Below, in pieces: positions 7,338 through 14,970 of a stretch of DNA of 64,000 bases. The position numbers and the translations under genes are program-made. This DNA is from Chryseomicrobium sp. FSL W7-1435 (lineage in GTDB: Bacteria > Bacillota > Bacilli > Bacillales_A > Planococcaceae): positions 558,001 to 622,000 of the forward strand of contig NZ_CP151997.1 of assembly GCF_038595005.1 (NCBI RefSeq). Reading direction: 5' to 3'. Position 1 is the stretch's first letter. The number at the start of each line of letters is the position of its first letter. The notes under the pieces are model-generated. The model was not told the origin of the DNA, ran no database searches, and saw only the letters and a list, made by a program, of their open reading frames with translations.

Positions 7338-7784
7338 TCACTCTTCCTTTACTATTCTTTCATTAGTACCGTTTCTCGGATTTGCAGAGAACCATTCCGT
7401 CTCTCCTGAACTGTTCACTGCCTTAAAAACATAGACGTGATTCGAAGAAAATGGATGAAATGAGTTCATATCTCTACTTTCACTCCATGATTCTTCCACT
7501 CTCACTTGGTATATCGCTTCAATATCATTTTTGGCCATTCCTGTCGTGACAGCTGGCAATGTAAGTACAACAGCGGCAATTAGGACTCCTAAATAAATAG
7601 CATAAGAAAGAATATTTTTAGACTTCCTATAGTGGATGAACATAGCATAGTGCAAAACAATCAAGGCGGCGACAAGCGCAGTATTCATGGCAAATGAATA
7701 AAACAGATAGTTTGTTAGAAATAAAGTTGCAAGCATCGCTACAGATAAAGCAATTCCGACTTTGTTGAGTCTTATAGATTTCAA
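7338..7784 (-). CDS. Membrane protein of unknown function, about 148 aa
   Basis: Four hydrophobic segments in the first 90 residues are followed by a polar C-terminal part with a strand-rich look (VYVFKAVNSSGETEWFSAN). TTG at 7784 is preferred because GAGGAGG (7795-7801) is 10 nt away. TTG 7793, which overlaps the upstream stop, would leave 1 nt. Translation is probably coupled to the DUF4362-like gene upstream. The family is not recognised. Confidence 0.7.
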   Translation of the reverse strand: MKSIRLNKVGIALSVAMLATLFLTNYLFYSFAMNTALVAALIVLHYAMFIHYRKSKNILSYAIYLGVLIAAVVLTLPAVTTGMAKNDIEAIYQVRVEESWSESRDMNSFHPFSSNHVYVFKAVNSSGETEWFSANPRNGTNERIVKEE

Positions 7785-7789
7785 TCTTC

Positions 7790-8191
7790 TCAATCCTCCT
7801 CAGAAGGCAGTGGGTACGACGCTAATTCTAAATGCCCCGTAACATCTCCGGTGCAATCTTTCAGGTAGAAAGAAATGCTTTCCTCAATACCTTGTTGTTC
7901 AGCAGAAGCACAAGTGAACTTTTCGATGGTCCGCCAACCCAAATATGTCCCAACGTCAATTTCAGTGCCATCGAATCGAAGTTTAGTAACGATTTCTTCT
8001 CCTTCTTCCCCATAGCGAATATAATCTAATTGATCAGAGGTACCTGCTTCTATACTTTCAACAAATGTCTCAAAATACTCTTCATTCTTAAATCCTCCAC
8101 CTTGGTTCTCCACTACGTCCTCGATATTCTCGAATTGGCAGTCTATTAGTAGACTGGTCGAAAGAATACCTACTCCTATAAATTTTTTCAT
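7790..8191 (-). CDS. DUF4362-like putative secreted/lipoprotein
   Basis: 133 residues with an N-terminal signal-like helix (MKKFIGVGILSTSLLIDCQF). The Cys would fit a lipobox, but the residue before it is Asp, not Gly/Ala/Ser, so lipid attachment is doubtful. The body (NQGGGFKNEEYFETFVESIE ... LDYIRYGEEGEEIVTKLRFD) matches the pattern of DUF4362 proteins of Bacillus. ATG 8191 follows AAGGAA. A 20-codon upstream extension of the frame has no site. Confidence 0.72.
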   Translation of the reverse strand: MKKFIGVGILSTSLLIDCQFENIEDVVENQGGGFKNEEYFETFVESIEAGTSDQLDYIRYGEEGEEIVTKLRFDGTEIDVGTYLGWRTIEKFTCASAEQQGIEESISFYLKDCTGDVTGHLELASYPLPSEED

Positions 8192-8287
8192 ATGACACTT
8201 CCTTGAATTAAGATATGCTAAAGTTATCTTTAGTACTATATTCGTTAACATCTATGGGAAATCCTTCAATGTAAAAGGAGAGAGCTA

Positions 8288-8482
8288 ATGGCAGGACAGA
8301 TTTTCGGTATAATTATTCTTTGGATTTTAGGGCTTTTGGTCTTACATTTTGTGATTTTTACAGCTGTCAGGGAGGGCATCAATAAATCGGTTGTAGGTCA
8401 ATACTTTAATGACAAGACAGGGAATAAAGTCGATAAAAAAACGTTCATAAATAAGGATTTGGATAATGACGGGGAAGTATAA
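8288..8482 (+). CDS. Small single-helix membrane protein, 64 aa
   Basis: AAAGGAGAG stands 8 nt before ATG. Residues 4-28 are one hydrophobic helix, and the remaining hydrophilic tail ends KDLDNDGEV. It is transcribed away from the DUF4362 gene. The function is unknown. Confidence 0.65.
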   Translation: MAGQIFGIIILWILGLLVLHFVIFTAVREGINKSVVGQYFNDKTGNKVDKKTFINKDLDNDGEV

Positions 8483-8590
8483 GGTCACAAGAAAGAAGTT
8501 GTTTAAACATTAACCTATTTATTTCTTATAATCTTAGTGACAAGTGCCTCAACAGTAATTTGATGATTTTAAATAGAAATGGAGAGCAAT

Positions 8591-9559
8591 ATGGCTAAAA
8601 CAGAACTAATTTTCTTTGAGCGGACATTTCCTAGTGCAAATATGATTTTAATTAAAAAGAAAAATCCTATTTTAATCGATAGTGGGTTCGGAAGTGACAT
8701 TGCTGAAACAGAGAGATTGATTGAATCTGTAGGTGTTTCACCAAGCGAAATTTTATTGATTTTAAATACACATTCTCACAGCGATCATGTTGGGGGGAAT
8801 CATCATTTTCAAACGAAGTATGGAGCTGAAATAGTAGCGCATCAATGGGATGCGGAACTCATTAACTCTGGACATCCTGAAGCATGTACAGCGGAATGGC
8901 TTGATCAACCAGTAGAATCCTATAAAGTTCAGGGGAAGTTAGGTGATCATTATGAAATTAAGGCAAAAGGGATGAATTTAGTGGCACTCCATACGCCTGG
9001 TCACACACAGAATCATTTATCTTATTACGAATCAAAAACAAAAACACTTATTAGTGGAGACTTAATGCACCGTGATGATGTCGGTTGGATCAATCTTTTT
9101 AGAGAAGGAGTCACTTCTCTTCAACAATCTCTGCAGAGCCTTGATAAAATTTCACAGCTAAAATTGAAGAGAATATACCCAGGCCATGGGCCAATGATAG
9201 AGAAACCATATGAAGCAATTGATGTTGCTAGAGCACGCCTTGAAAAATGGATGAGTCATCCTGAAAAGGTTGCTTGGCATGCATGCAAACGCATTTTTTC
9301 ATTTACTTTGATTATTAAGAATGGATTACATAAGCAAGAACTAGAATCATACCTATTGGGTTGTGGGTGGTTTCAAGACTTCGCACGTCATGCTTTTCAC
9401 ACCTCACCCCATCAATTCATCTCAATCTTGATTGAAGAAATGATTCGGTCTGGTGCGGGTAAGTGGGATGGAGATCGACTAGTCGCAACTGTTCCATACC
9501 ATGCTCCACATAAAGAGTGGAATCCCGAAAAATCTAAGCCAAGACACTGGTATGCTTAA
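8591..9559 (+). CDS. Metallo-beta-lactamase-fold hydrolase
   Basis: 322 residues. The MBL metal ligands are all visible: THSHSDH (HxHxDH), the His in LHTPGHT, the Asp in ISGDLMH and the His in YPGHGP. The C-terminal 90 residues form a separate helical domain, as in LACTB2/glyoxalase II-like proteins. The substrate is unknown. ATG 8591 is chosen: GGAG at 8581-8584 is 6 nt upstream, whereas the in-frame ATG at 8579 overlaps that site. Confidence 0.85.
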   Translation: MAKTELIFFERTFPSANMILIKKKNPILIDSGFGSDIAETERLIESVGVSPSEILLILNTHSHSDHVGGNHHFQTKYGAEIVAHQWDAELINSGHPEACTAEWLDQPVESYKVQGKLGDHYEIKAKGMNLVALHTPGHTQNHLSYYESKTKTLISGDLMHRDDVGWINLFREGVTSLQQSLQSLDKISQLKLKRIYPGHGPMIEKPYEAIDVARARLEKWMSHPEKVAWHACKRIFSFTLIIKNGLHKQELESYLLGCGWFQDFARHAFHTSPHQFISILIEEMIRSGAGKWDGDRLVATVPYHAPHKEWNPEKSKPRHWYA

Positions 9560-9565
9560 AAAAGT

Positions 9566-9594
9566 TGTGACTTCATCGTCACAGTAGTTTTATT
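9566..9594 (+). terminator. Possible terminator after the MBL gene
   Basis: TGTGAC-ttcatc-GTCACA is a perfect 6-bp stem 7 nt after the stop codon; the T tract that follows (AGTAGTTTTATT) is weak. Confidence 0.4.
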
Positions 9595-9706
9595 AGACGT
9601 TATATTTCTATTATCCATTTTCATATTCGTTCGCAAAATAGTAATTATAATTATTCGCTAAGTAATAAATAATTCAATTCATTCCAGGTGAAGTGGGGGG
9701 ATCTTG

Positions 9707-10052
9707 ATGAAGGTTGCCTTTTTTGAAGCTGAGTGGTTACATTCATTCCTATGATTGGACTCAAAATGAGCGTGCTAATTCTTTAGAGGATCTAGCTACT
9801 ATCGGGGAGCTTGAGAAAGCAGCGGTAATTGATTCGGATTTTGTTGTCATCCTGCTACCTGGTGGGAAAGGGAGTCATATTGAACTAGGAATTGCGATTG
9901 GCCTTGGCAAGAAAGTCTATCTCTATTCACCGACGGATGAAATTTATGAATTCGATAAGACCAGTACTTTTTATCACATTCAAGGTGTGGAGAAGTTCGT
10001 GGGAACATACGATTCGTTTACACACTATCTACTAGAAATGGAATTGAACTAA
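9707..10052 (+). pseudogene. Nucleoside 2-deoxyribosyltransferase-like gene with internal deletion
   Basis: The long frame (from TTG 9714) starts abruptly with LKLSGYIHSYDWTQNERANS and continues with the typical SDFVVILLPGGKGSHIELGI, matching the C-terminal two thirds of this family. The strong site GTGGGGGG instead serves ATG 9707 in another frame, giving MKVAFFEAEWL, the expected family N-terminus MKV-A, then a stop after 15 codons. So about 20 residues that normally follow MKVxxA are missing and the frame is shifted. It is probably non-functional; a short product from TTG 9714 cannot be excluded. Confidence 0.6.
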
Positions 10053-10083
10053 TTCAATAAAGTGTAGTCATAAAAATAAGTGA

Positions 10084-10118
10084 GAGTGAAAGAGATTAAA
10101 AGTAGGGATCTTTCACTC
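10084..10118. terminator. Hairpin between convergent genes
   Basis: GAGTGAAAGA pairs perfectly with TCTTTCACTC around a 15-nt loop, between the deoxyribosyltransferase remnant and the Nudix gene. T runs are short on both sides, so termination is probable but not certain. Confidence 0.5.
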
Positions 10119-10152
10119 TTAACTCTATAGTCAACTAAATGCATACAAACTG

Positions 10153-10605
10153 TTATACATTATGTAACTGAAGTTCTTTTACTTTTTCTTCAGCTAACAA
10201 CAATAGGTCTCGCCTTTTAGTAACACCAGGTTCTAACTTGGGGACCATGTGCTTGGCTGTTTCAAAGTTAAAAATGACGTGCCCGGATTTTTCAAAGTCA
10301 AACGAGTATGGAAGGAGTTCGTGCACCCGGACTAAAAACCAGACAGTATAAGAATCGGTCGATTCCCAGTACCAACTCGCAAACGGAATTCTCTCCGGCC
10401 CGATAATCAATCCTACTTCCTCCATCGCCTCACGAGCAAGGGCTTCCTCGATACTTTCATCTCCTTCAAGTCTTCCTCCAATGGTCGTTAATAAGTCTTC
10501 TTCTTTATCCCACGCCATTACAAGAGAACCATTTTCGGTGATGGGTACGCAATGAACTCCAGCTGTCTTTTTATCTTCAGGTAAAACATTGATGGATTTT
10601 AACAT
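10153..10605 (-). CDS. Nudix hydrolase
   Basis: 150 residues with a complete Nudix box, GGRLEGDESIEEALAREAME followed by EVG (G-x5-E-x7-REUxEExGU). It hydrolyses a nucleoside diphosphate linked to another group; the substrate is unknown. ATG 10605 is chosen because ATAGGAG lies 8 nt upstream and falls inside an in-frame extension to 10629. Confidence 0.85.
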   Translation of the reverse strand: MLKSINVLPEDKKTAGVHCVPITENGSLVMAWDKEEDLLTTIGGRLEGDESIEEALAREAMEEVGLIIGPERIPFASWYWESTDSYTVWFLVRVHELLPYSFDFEKSGHVIFNFETAKHMVPKLEPGVTKRRDLLLLAEEKVKELQLHNV

Positions 10606-10665
10606 GATGGCAACTCCTATTCGATACAAGCCTTATGAGACTACAAACCGTCTACCAAGGCATTT

Positions 10666-10854
10666 TTATTTATCATTCATTGTTGACTTGTTTTCTCGAA
10701 GATCTAAATAGTACAATACAGTTGAAAGTAAAGCGTAGAGAGTGACGAATGCGGCAGATACTTTTAAGGAGACAAGATCACGAGTGAAAATTTCTGACGC
10801 CATAAAAACGGTAGCTACTATGCCGAAAGCTAAACGAATCTTCTCACCCATCAT
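10666..10854 (-). CDS. Small membrane protein, 62 aa
   Basis: Two hydrophobic segments are followed by a charged tail (DLRENKSTMNDK). AAAGGAGTGA is placed well before ATG 10854, with a second ATG at 10851. The function is unknown. Its ribosome binding site overlaps the stop of the tiny frame at 10858-10965. Confidence 0.65.
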   Translation of the reverse strand: MMGEKIRLAFGIVATVFMASEIFTRDLVSLKVSAAFVTLYALLSTVLYYLDLRENKSTMNDK

Positions 10855-10857
10855 TTA

Positions 10858-10965
10858 TCACTCCTTTATTACTTCAAATAACAATTCTAATGTCTTTAAA
10901 GTTCGCTGGAAATCCTGAAAGCGATGATAAAGCGTGTATAAAACCCCTCCGAACGCAACAATCAT
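10858..10965 (-). CDS. Possible 35-aa peptide between grpB-like gene and membrane gene
   Basis: Reads MIVAFGGVLYTLYHRFQDFQ and then a helical end (RTLKTLELLFEVIKE). Its TGA overlaps the next gene's Shine-Dalgarno. The frame continues straight on from the grpB-like stop. The site before it (TAGGAC, 12 nt away) is poor. The composition is protein-like, so a short coupled peptide is plausible, not certain. Confidence 0.35.
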   Translation of the reverse strand: MIVAFGGVLYTLYHRFQDFQRTLKTLELLFEVIKE

Positions 10966-10992
10966 ATGAAGCTTTTTCGTCCTACAGACTAC

Positions 10993-11526
10993 TTAATCAA
11001 TTTTCCGTTTTTCAAAAATCTCTTGCACAAACGCCTCTTTAAACGCCGTATATTCCTGGATCCCAGAAGAAGACGTCTTTAAATAGTCCAGCTTTATAGT
11101 CAAATACTGCTGCCGAGCTTCCTCATTGGCATTTAAATAATCTCGGAAAAATATCAAGTTATGCCAAACCTCACCCCCGTATTCGACAAGATGAATATAA
11201 TGCGTCTTCACGGCATATGTATCATCCGCAAACTTCGCCAGCACTATCTCATTCGGACGTTCTACACGCAAGCGTAAGAAACCGACAGACTGTAACGCCT
11301 TTAAAAACTCGCGATTAACCGATTCAATGGAGTCTATTCCAACCACCATATCTAAAATTGGCTTAGCTGCCATACCGTGAATGGCTGTACTTCCAACATG
11401 TTCGATTTGATGGGGAAGAAGAGAAGTTGCCTGCAGAAGTTGTTCTTTCATACGTGAGAATTCTTTCTGCCACTCCGTTGTGTACTCCACCAATCGTACT
11501 TCATTGTTCTCCAAGCCTAATGTCAT
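10993..11526 (-). CDS. GrpB-like (UPF0157) nucleotidyltransferase-fold protein
   Basis: 177 residues typical of the GrpB/UPF0157 family: VRLVEYTTEWQKEF at the start, the HVGSTAIHGMAAKPILDMVV core with the nucleotidyltransferase-like GS and D-x-V, and HNLIFFRDYLNANEEARQQY at the C-terminus. The function of the family is not established. TTAGGAGTGAACTGA precedes the ATG. Confidence 0.88.
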   Translation of the reverse strand: MTLGLENNEVRLVEYTTEWQKEFSRMKEQLLQATSLLPHQIEHVGSTAIHGMAAKPILDMVVGIDSIESVNREFLKALQSVGFLRLRVERPNEIVLAKFADDTYAVKTHYIHLVEYGGEVWHNLIFFRDYLNANEEARQQYLTIKLDYLKTSSSGIQEYTAFKEAFVQEIFEKRKID

Positions 11527-11551
11527 TCAGTTCACTCCTAAACAGTATGTT

Positions 11552-11728
11552 CTAGTTTCGTTTCTCTTGCCTCATCATTAAAATCACTTGCGTAGTGATC
11601 AAAAGGCCAAATGCAATAGTGAAAAACGAAGAGACTTTAACCGACCAGGGCTCTCGTATAAACGCTTGATAAACCATAAATGCTGTAAAAGAGATAGCTA
11701 TAAACAAAAGAATTTTTAACCGGATCGT
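11552..11728 (-). CDS. Small two-helix membrane protein with non-standard start
   Basis: The frame reads TIRLKILLFIAISFTAFMVY, continues with QAFIREPW and a second hydrophobic helix, and ends RQEKRN. No ATG/GTG/TTG lies near the strong site AAGGAGAGG; the codon at normal distance is ACG (11728), then ATC. The first standard start, TTG 11707, is inside the first helix. The layout (basic N-terminus, two helices, basic tail) is that of a real small membrane protein like its neighbours. Confidence 0.5.
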   Translation of the reverse strand, partial: TIRLKILLFIAISFTAFMVYQAFIREPWSVKVSSFFTIAFGLLITTQVILMMRQEKRN

Positions 11729-11741
11729 AAACCTCTCCTTA

Positions 11742-12413
11742 CTACTTCTGATTAATACTCTCTATGTACGCAACGGCTTCCTCCACACTCTCAACAGCAT
11801 GAATTTCAATCGCAAGATCTTCACGTTCCTTTGTAGCCATTGCTTCTTCAAAATTCTCTGTAGGGACGAGCATATACGGAAATCCACTCTCCGCTGCAAT
11901 CAGCACCTTTTCATTGACCATACCAATCCCGCTCACCGCTCCATTATCACCAAGAGCTCCCGTGACACCAATTTCAAACGCATTCTGTACTCCTTCTTCA
12001 CTGAGTAAATCAGAAAGAACAAGAGCTAGCCCCATACTATTGCCTGTGATGATTGTCGTGTCCATAAAATCGCGTACTGAAGAGGACGGATCCGTCAGAT
12101 AGGTGGTCACTGCACGCGTCATGACATCAAACTCATTCGTATCGAGCCGTAACTTCCGGGCCAGTTCTTGATTTTTACTAAAGTACCGTTGGGCATTCGT
12201 CACTGCATACAGCTCAATGACGCCAATGTCTTCTTGTGAATATTGCTCGCGAAGATTGGCTTCATCGGTGAGGTAGAAGACTTCAAATGTACTGACGACC
12301 ATCAAATGAATCCCCGAATCCTCCACGACTTCAACGGGATCTGCATACTGGCTCACTTGAAATGTATAACTTTCAAATTCAAGCAGCTGGAACTCAAAGG
12401 CTAGAAGTACCAT
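11742..12413 (-). CDS. Lon-like (S16) serine protease domain protein
   Basis: The C-terminal half matches the Lon/S16 proteolytic domain: the nucleophile serine in TGNSMGLALVL (family G-x-S-x-G) and the lysine of the dyad in GIGMVNEKVLIAAESG, with LVPTENFEEA after it. The N-terminal 130 residues are family-unspecific. Related Bacilli proteins usually have an N-terminal membrane helix; here the start ATG 12413 has no ribosome binding site and the frame runs upstream without a start to the previous stop codon, so the 5' end may be eroded. Confidence 0.7.
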   Translation of the reverse strand: MVLLAFEFQLLEFESYTFQVSQYADPVEVVEDSGIHLMVVSTFEVFYLTDEANLREQYSQEDIGVIELYAVTNAQRYFSKNQELARKLRLDTNEFDVMTRAVTTYLTDPSSSVRDFMDTTIITGNSMGLALVLSDLLSEEGVQNAFEIGVTGALGDNGAVSGIGMVNEKVLIAAESGFPYMLVPTENFEEAMATKEREDLAIEIHAVESVEEAVAYIESINQK

Positions 12414-12431
12414 CTGTGCAACTGCAACAAC

Positions 12432-12632
12432 TTACAAGCCACTCAATTTAGAATGGTCATTGCGCACTTTAAAGAGAATCCCCAGCGAAAGGACAAGGCT
12501 AACGAGGAGAAGAGCTATGTAGACATAGCCATTAAACAGATCATTTACATAACCTGCCAATAAGGCTCCGTGCAGTACAAGGAAGCCAATTACAATCAAA
12601 CTTGAAAATTTCCAATCAATTTTTTTCTTCAC
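12432..12632 (-). CDS. Small two-helix membrane protein, 66 aa
   Basis: GTG 12632 (MKKKIDWKFSSLIVIGF) is chosen since AGGAG is 7 nt upstream; the longer frame from TTG 12659 would place that site inside the gene. There are two hydrophobic helices and a basic tail. It lies just before the Lon-like gene. The function is unknown. Confidence 0.65.
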   Translation of the reverse strand: MKKKIDWKFSSLIVIGFLVLHGALLAGYVNDLFNGYVYIALLLVSLVLSLGILFKVRNDHSKLSGL

Positions 12633-12651
12633 GTGGTCACTCCTAAATGAT

Positions 12652-12981
12652 TTACTCAATTGTTGGTTGGTTGTGCTTTATCTCTTTTACATAGTTACGG
12701 ATGTCTCGAATGAATAGAAGCACTAGAAGTAAACTTAAGATACCTACAAATAGTAGTTGGGTAGGAAAGTTCGCCTGCATATAGGTGAACTGAGACGCTG
12801 TAAAGTAACCAATGATAAGAAGTGAAAAAATGTCACTTAATACAGCAATCAATGTTCGTTTTGACTTTACCAGAATAATACCGACCACTGTTAAAAATTG
12901 TACGGTGGCTAATGACCAAAGGAATGAAGTGACTGCATTTTCGAAATCCAGAATGATCATCCTTTTCCAATAGTTTACCAT
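12652..12981 (-). CDS. Membrane protein, about 109 aa
   Basis: Three hydrophobic segments (about residues 15-38, 43-62 and 72-92) are followed by a charged tail RDIRNYVKEIKHNQ. No good ribosome binding site precedes ATG 12981; ATG 12960 directly follows AAAAGG. The start is therefore uncertain. The function is unknown. Confidence 0.6.
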   Translation of the reverse strand: MVNYWKRMIILDFENAVTSFLWSLATVQFLTVVGIILVKSKRTLIAVLSDIFSLLIIGYFTASQFTYMQANFPTQLLFVGILSLLLVLLFIRDIRNYVKEIKHNQPTIE

Positions 12982-13063
12982 CTTATTACTACTATACTTT
13001 ATTTTGGGTGAGGGGGTTTCGGGAATTTATAGCAAAATAGAAAATCATAAAAACAAATAGATC

Positions 13064-13092
13064 AGTATCAATAACTCCTATATAATGATACT
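13064..13092 (+). promoter_or_regulatory. -10 and flanking dyad before the DUF262 gene
   Basis: TATAAT at 13081-13086 is enclosed by a perfect 7-bp inverted repeat, AGTATCA (13064-13070) and TGATACT (13086-13092), 15 nt apart. No convincing -35 is seen. The dyad over the -10 is what one expects of a repressor site controlling the defence-like gene. Confidence 0.45.
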
Positions 13093-13116
13093 CAACATGA
13101 GCAAGGAGGTAGGGGC

Positions 13117-14919
13117 ATGAAGTATAAAATTGAGTTGATGAAATATCCTGAATTAAAAAAGAATGCTTCCATTCCAAAATTTCAACGGAGGTTAGTGTGG
13201 AGTGACGCTCAGAAGAGCGAGTTTATCGAGACTTTAAAGAAGGGATACCCTTTTGGCTCTATATTAGTTTACAAGTACACTGATAATGAGACTATAAGTA
13301 TTATTGATGGTTTGCAACGTTATTCTACAATGAACGAATATAGCGCAACTCCAAACAAATATTTTCCAATTGATGATTATGTAGAAAAGGCGTTAGACAT
13401 AGTGTTTAAGAATCAAATACTAAGTGACTCTGAGTTAAGATTAAATACTAACAAGATTGAGAGCATTATAAGAAATATATTAGGGAAGAAAAATGTTCAA
13501 AATTCGGTAAACCCAATGGACTTGAATGATGATCTTTATAAAGAATTCAATCACCTATTCTCAGAAAATATAAATCGAAAGTTAGTTGACCTTCAAGCGG
13601 ATTTATTTATTGCTCTTGATCAATATTTGGACATCGATGAGATTCAAATACCAGCTGTAATTTTTCAAGGGGATGAAAGCGAATTAGCAGATGTATTTCA
13701 AAATTTAAATAGAGGTGGTAAAAAACTTTCTAAGTACCAAGTGTTTGCTGCACAATGGAGCGAATTTGAACTGCAGTTAAATTCGGATATCTATAATGAG
13801 AAGATATTAAATAAAGTCGTTAGAAGATACAACGTTTTAAACGCATCGAGAAACATAGAGATTATTGATTTTGATGAGCAAAAAATGAGAGAAGAGAAGA
13901 AGATTAACCTTTCAGAATTCTGCTATGCTTTAGGGTCAATAATTATTGAAACTATGGATTCTTTTTGGAGTCAACAAGATAGAAAAAAAGAAGATCTAGC
14001 AAACGAGATTGGCTACTCGACAATCGGAATAGTTTTAGGCGTTTCTAATAATAAATTGCATGAAATAATTAGGCACAGAGATATATTTCATAATGCCGAA
14101 TTACTTGAAGAAATGATTAGTAATATAATCGATACATACAGTAATATTAACGCAAAATTTTCGATTTATCTTAGACATCCTGGAACTACAGGTAAGACAG
14201 AAGGGAAAAGTGCTACTAACTTCCAAATACTTTCTTTCTTTGCATCTTTATGGACTATTAAATATGAAAAGCTAACATTACATAATGGAGTAAAGGTTCG
14301 TTCAAAGTATATCAATAGCTATGAAGCAGCTTTGAACAATTTTATTTACTACTATATCCATGATATTATTTCTAAACGTTGGTCTGGAACGGGAGATAAA
14401 AAATTAAATGAAATCTACATAAATGATAATAATAGATATCTTTTATCATTGGAAAAATCCAACTTGGAAAACAAATTGATGGAGTGGCATGATGAAATGG
14501 TTTCTAAGGGGTCAATCTTGTTTGATGGTTCAGCAAAAACTATTTATACAATATTTTCATCATTCGAAAGGACAAGATATGGTTCAATTAATTATGACTT
14601 TGAACACGTGGTGTCAAGGAAGAAGTTGAAGTCTGTCTATAAAATTGAGAAAGTCCCTGCAGGATCTTTGGGTAATATTATGTTTCTTCAAATGAATAGC
14701 AATAGAAGTAAAAAGGAATTAAATTTATATGAAGCTTTACAACCTGGAATGGTGTTAGAGCAAAACTTTGTGGAGATAAATGTTTATCCTACAAAAGGTG
14801 AAATGGAACAAATAGAAAATGCCATTAAATCTAAGAACTATGGCTTAGTTACTAAAAAGATTGTAGACCGTGGCAAAGCTATAATTAATTTAATGCTAAA
14901 TGACCTTTATAAGAAATAA
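13117..14919 (+). CDS. DUF262 (ParB/GmrS-like) and HNH-like protein, putative defence nuclease
   Basis: 600 residues. The N-terminal DUF262 domain has IPKFQRRLVWS (19-29), FIETLKKGYPFGSILVYK and IIDGLQRYST (62-71), the ParB-like ATPase/nuclease signature found in GmrSD- and BrxU-type modification-dependent restriction systems. Near the C-terminus EHVVSRKKLK (from E496) and LGNIMFLQMNSNRSK (from L518) resemble the DUF1524/HNH pattern. AAGGAGG precedes ATG 13117. The gene is distinctly more AT-rich than its neighbours, a sign of transfer. It converges on the helicase/PLD gene. A role in anti-phage defence is inference. Confidence 0.8.
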   Translation: MKYKIELMKYPELKKNASIPKFQRRLVWSDAQKSEFIETLKKGYPFGSILVYKYTDNETISIIDGLQRYSTMNEYSATPNKYFPIDDYVEKALDIVFKNQILSDSELRLNTNKIESIIRNILGKKNVQNSVNPMDLNDDLYKEFNHLFSENINRKLVDLQADLFIALDQYLDIDEIQIPAVIFQGDESELADVFQNLNRGGKKLSKYQVFAAQWSEFELQLNSDIYNEKILNKVVRRYNVLNASRNIEIIDFDEQKMREEKKINLSEFCYALGSIIIETMDSFWSQQDRKKEDLANEIGYSTIGIVLGVSNNKLHEIIRHRDIFHNAELLEEMISNIIDTYSNINAKFSIYLRHPGTTGKTEGKSATNFQILSFFASLWTIKYEKLTLHNGVKVRSKYINSYEAALNNFIYYYIHDIISKRWSGTGDKKLNEIYINDNNRYLLSLEKSNLENKLMEWHDEMVSKGSILFDGSAKTIYTIFSSFERTRYGSINYDFEHVVSRKKLKSVYKIEKVPAGSLGNIMFLQMNSNRSKKELNLYEALQPGMVLEQNFVEINVYPTKGEMEQIENAIKSKNYGLVTKKIVDRGKAIINLMLNDLYKK

Positions 14920-14927
14920 TGTGATTA

Positions 14928-14970
14928 GAAGGCAATTTGGAAGATTTCATCATCCAAATTGCCTTCTTTT
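14928..14970. terminator. Bidirectional terminator
   Basis: A perfect 14-bp stem, GAAGGCAATTTGGA with its complement TCCAAATTGCCTTC around an 11-nt loop, is followed by TTTT. It lies between the convergent DUF262 and helicase genes and overlaps the helicase stop. Confidence 0.8.
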
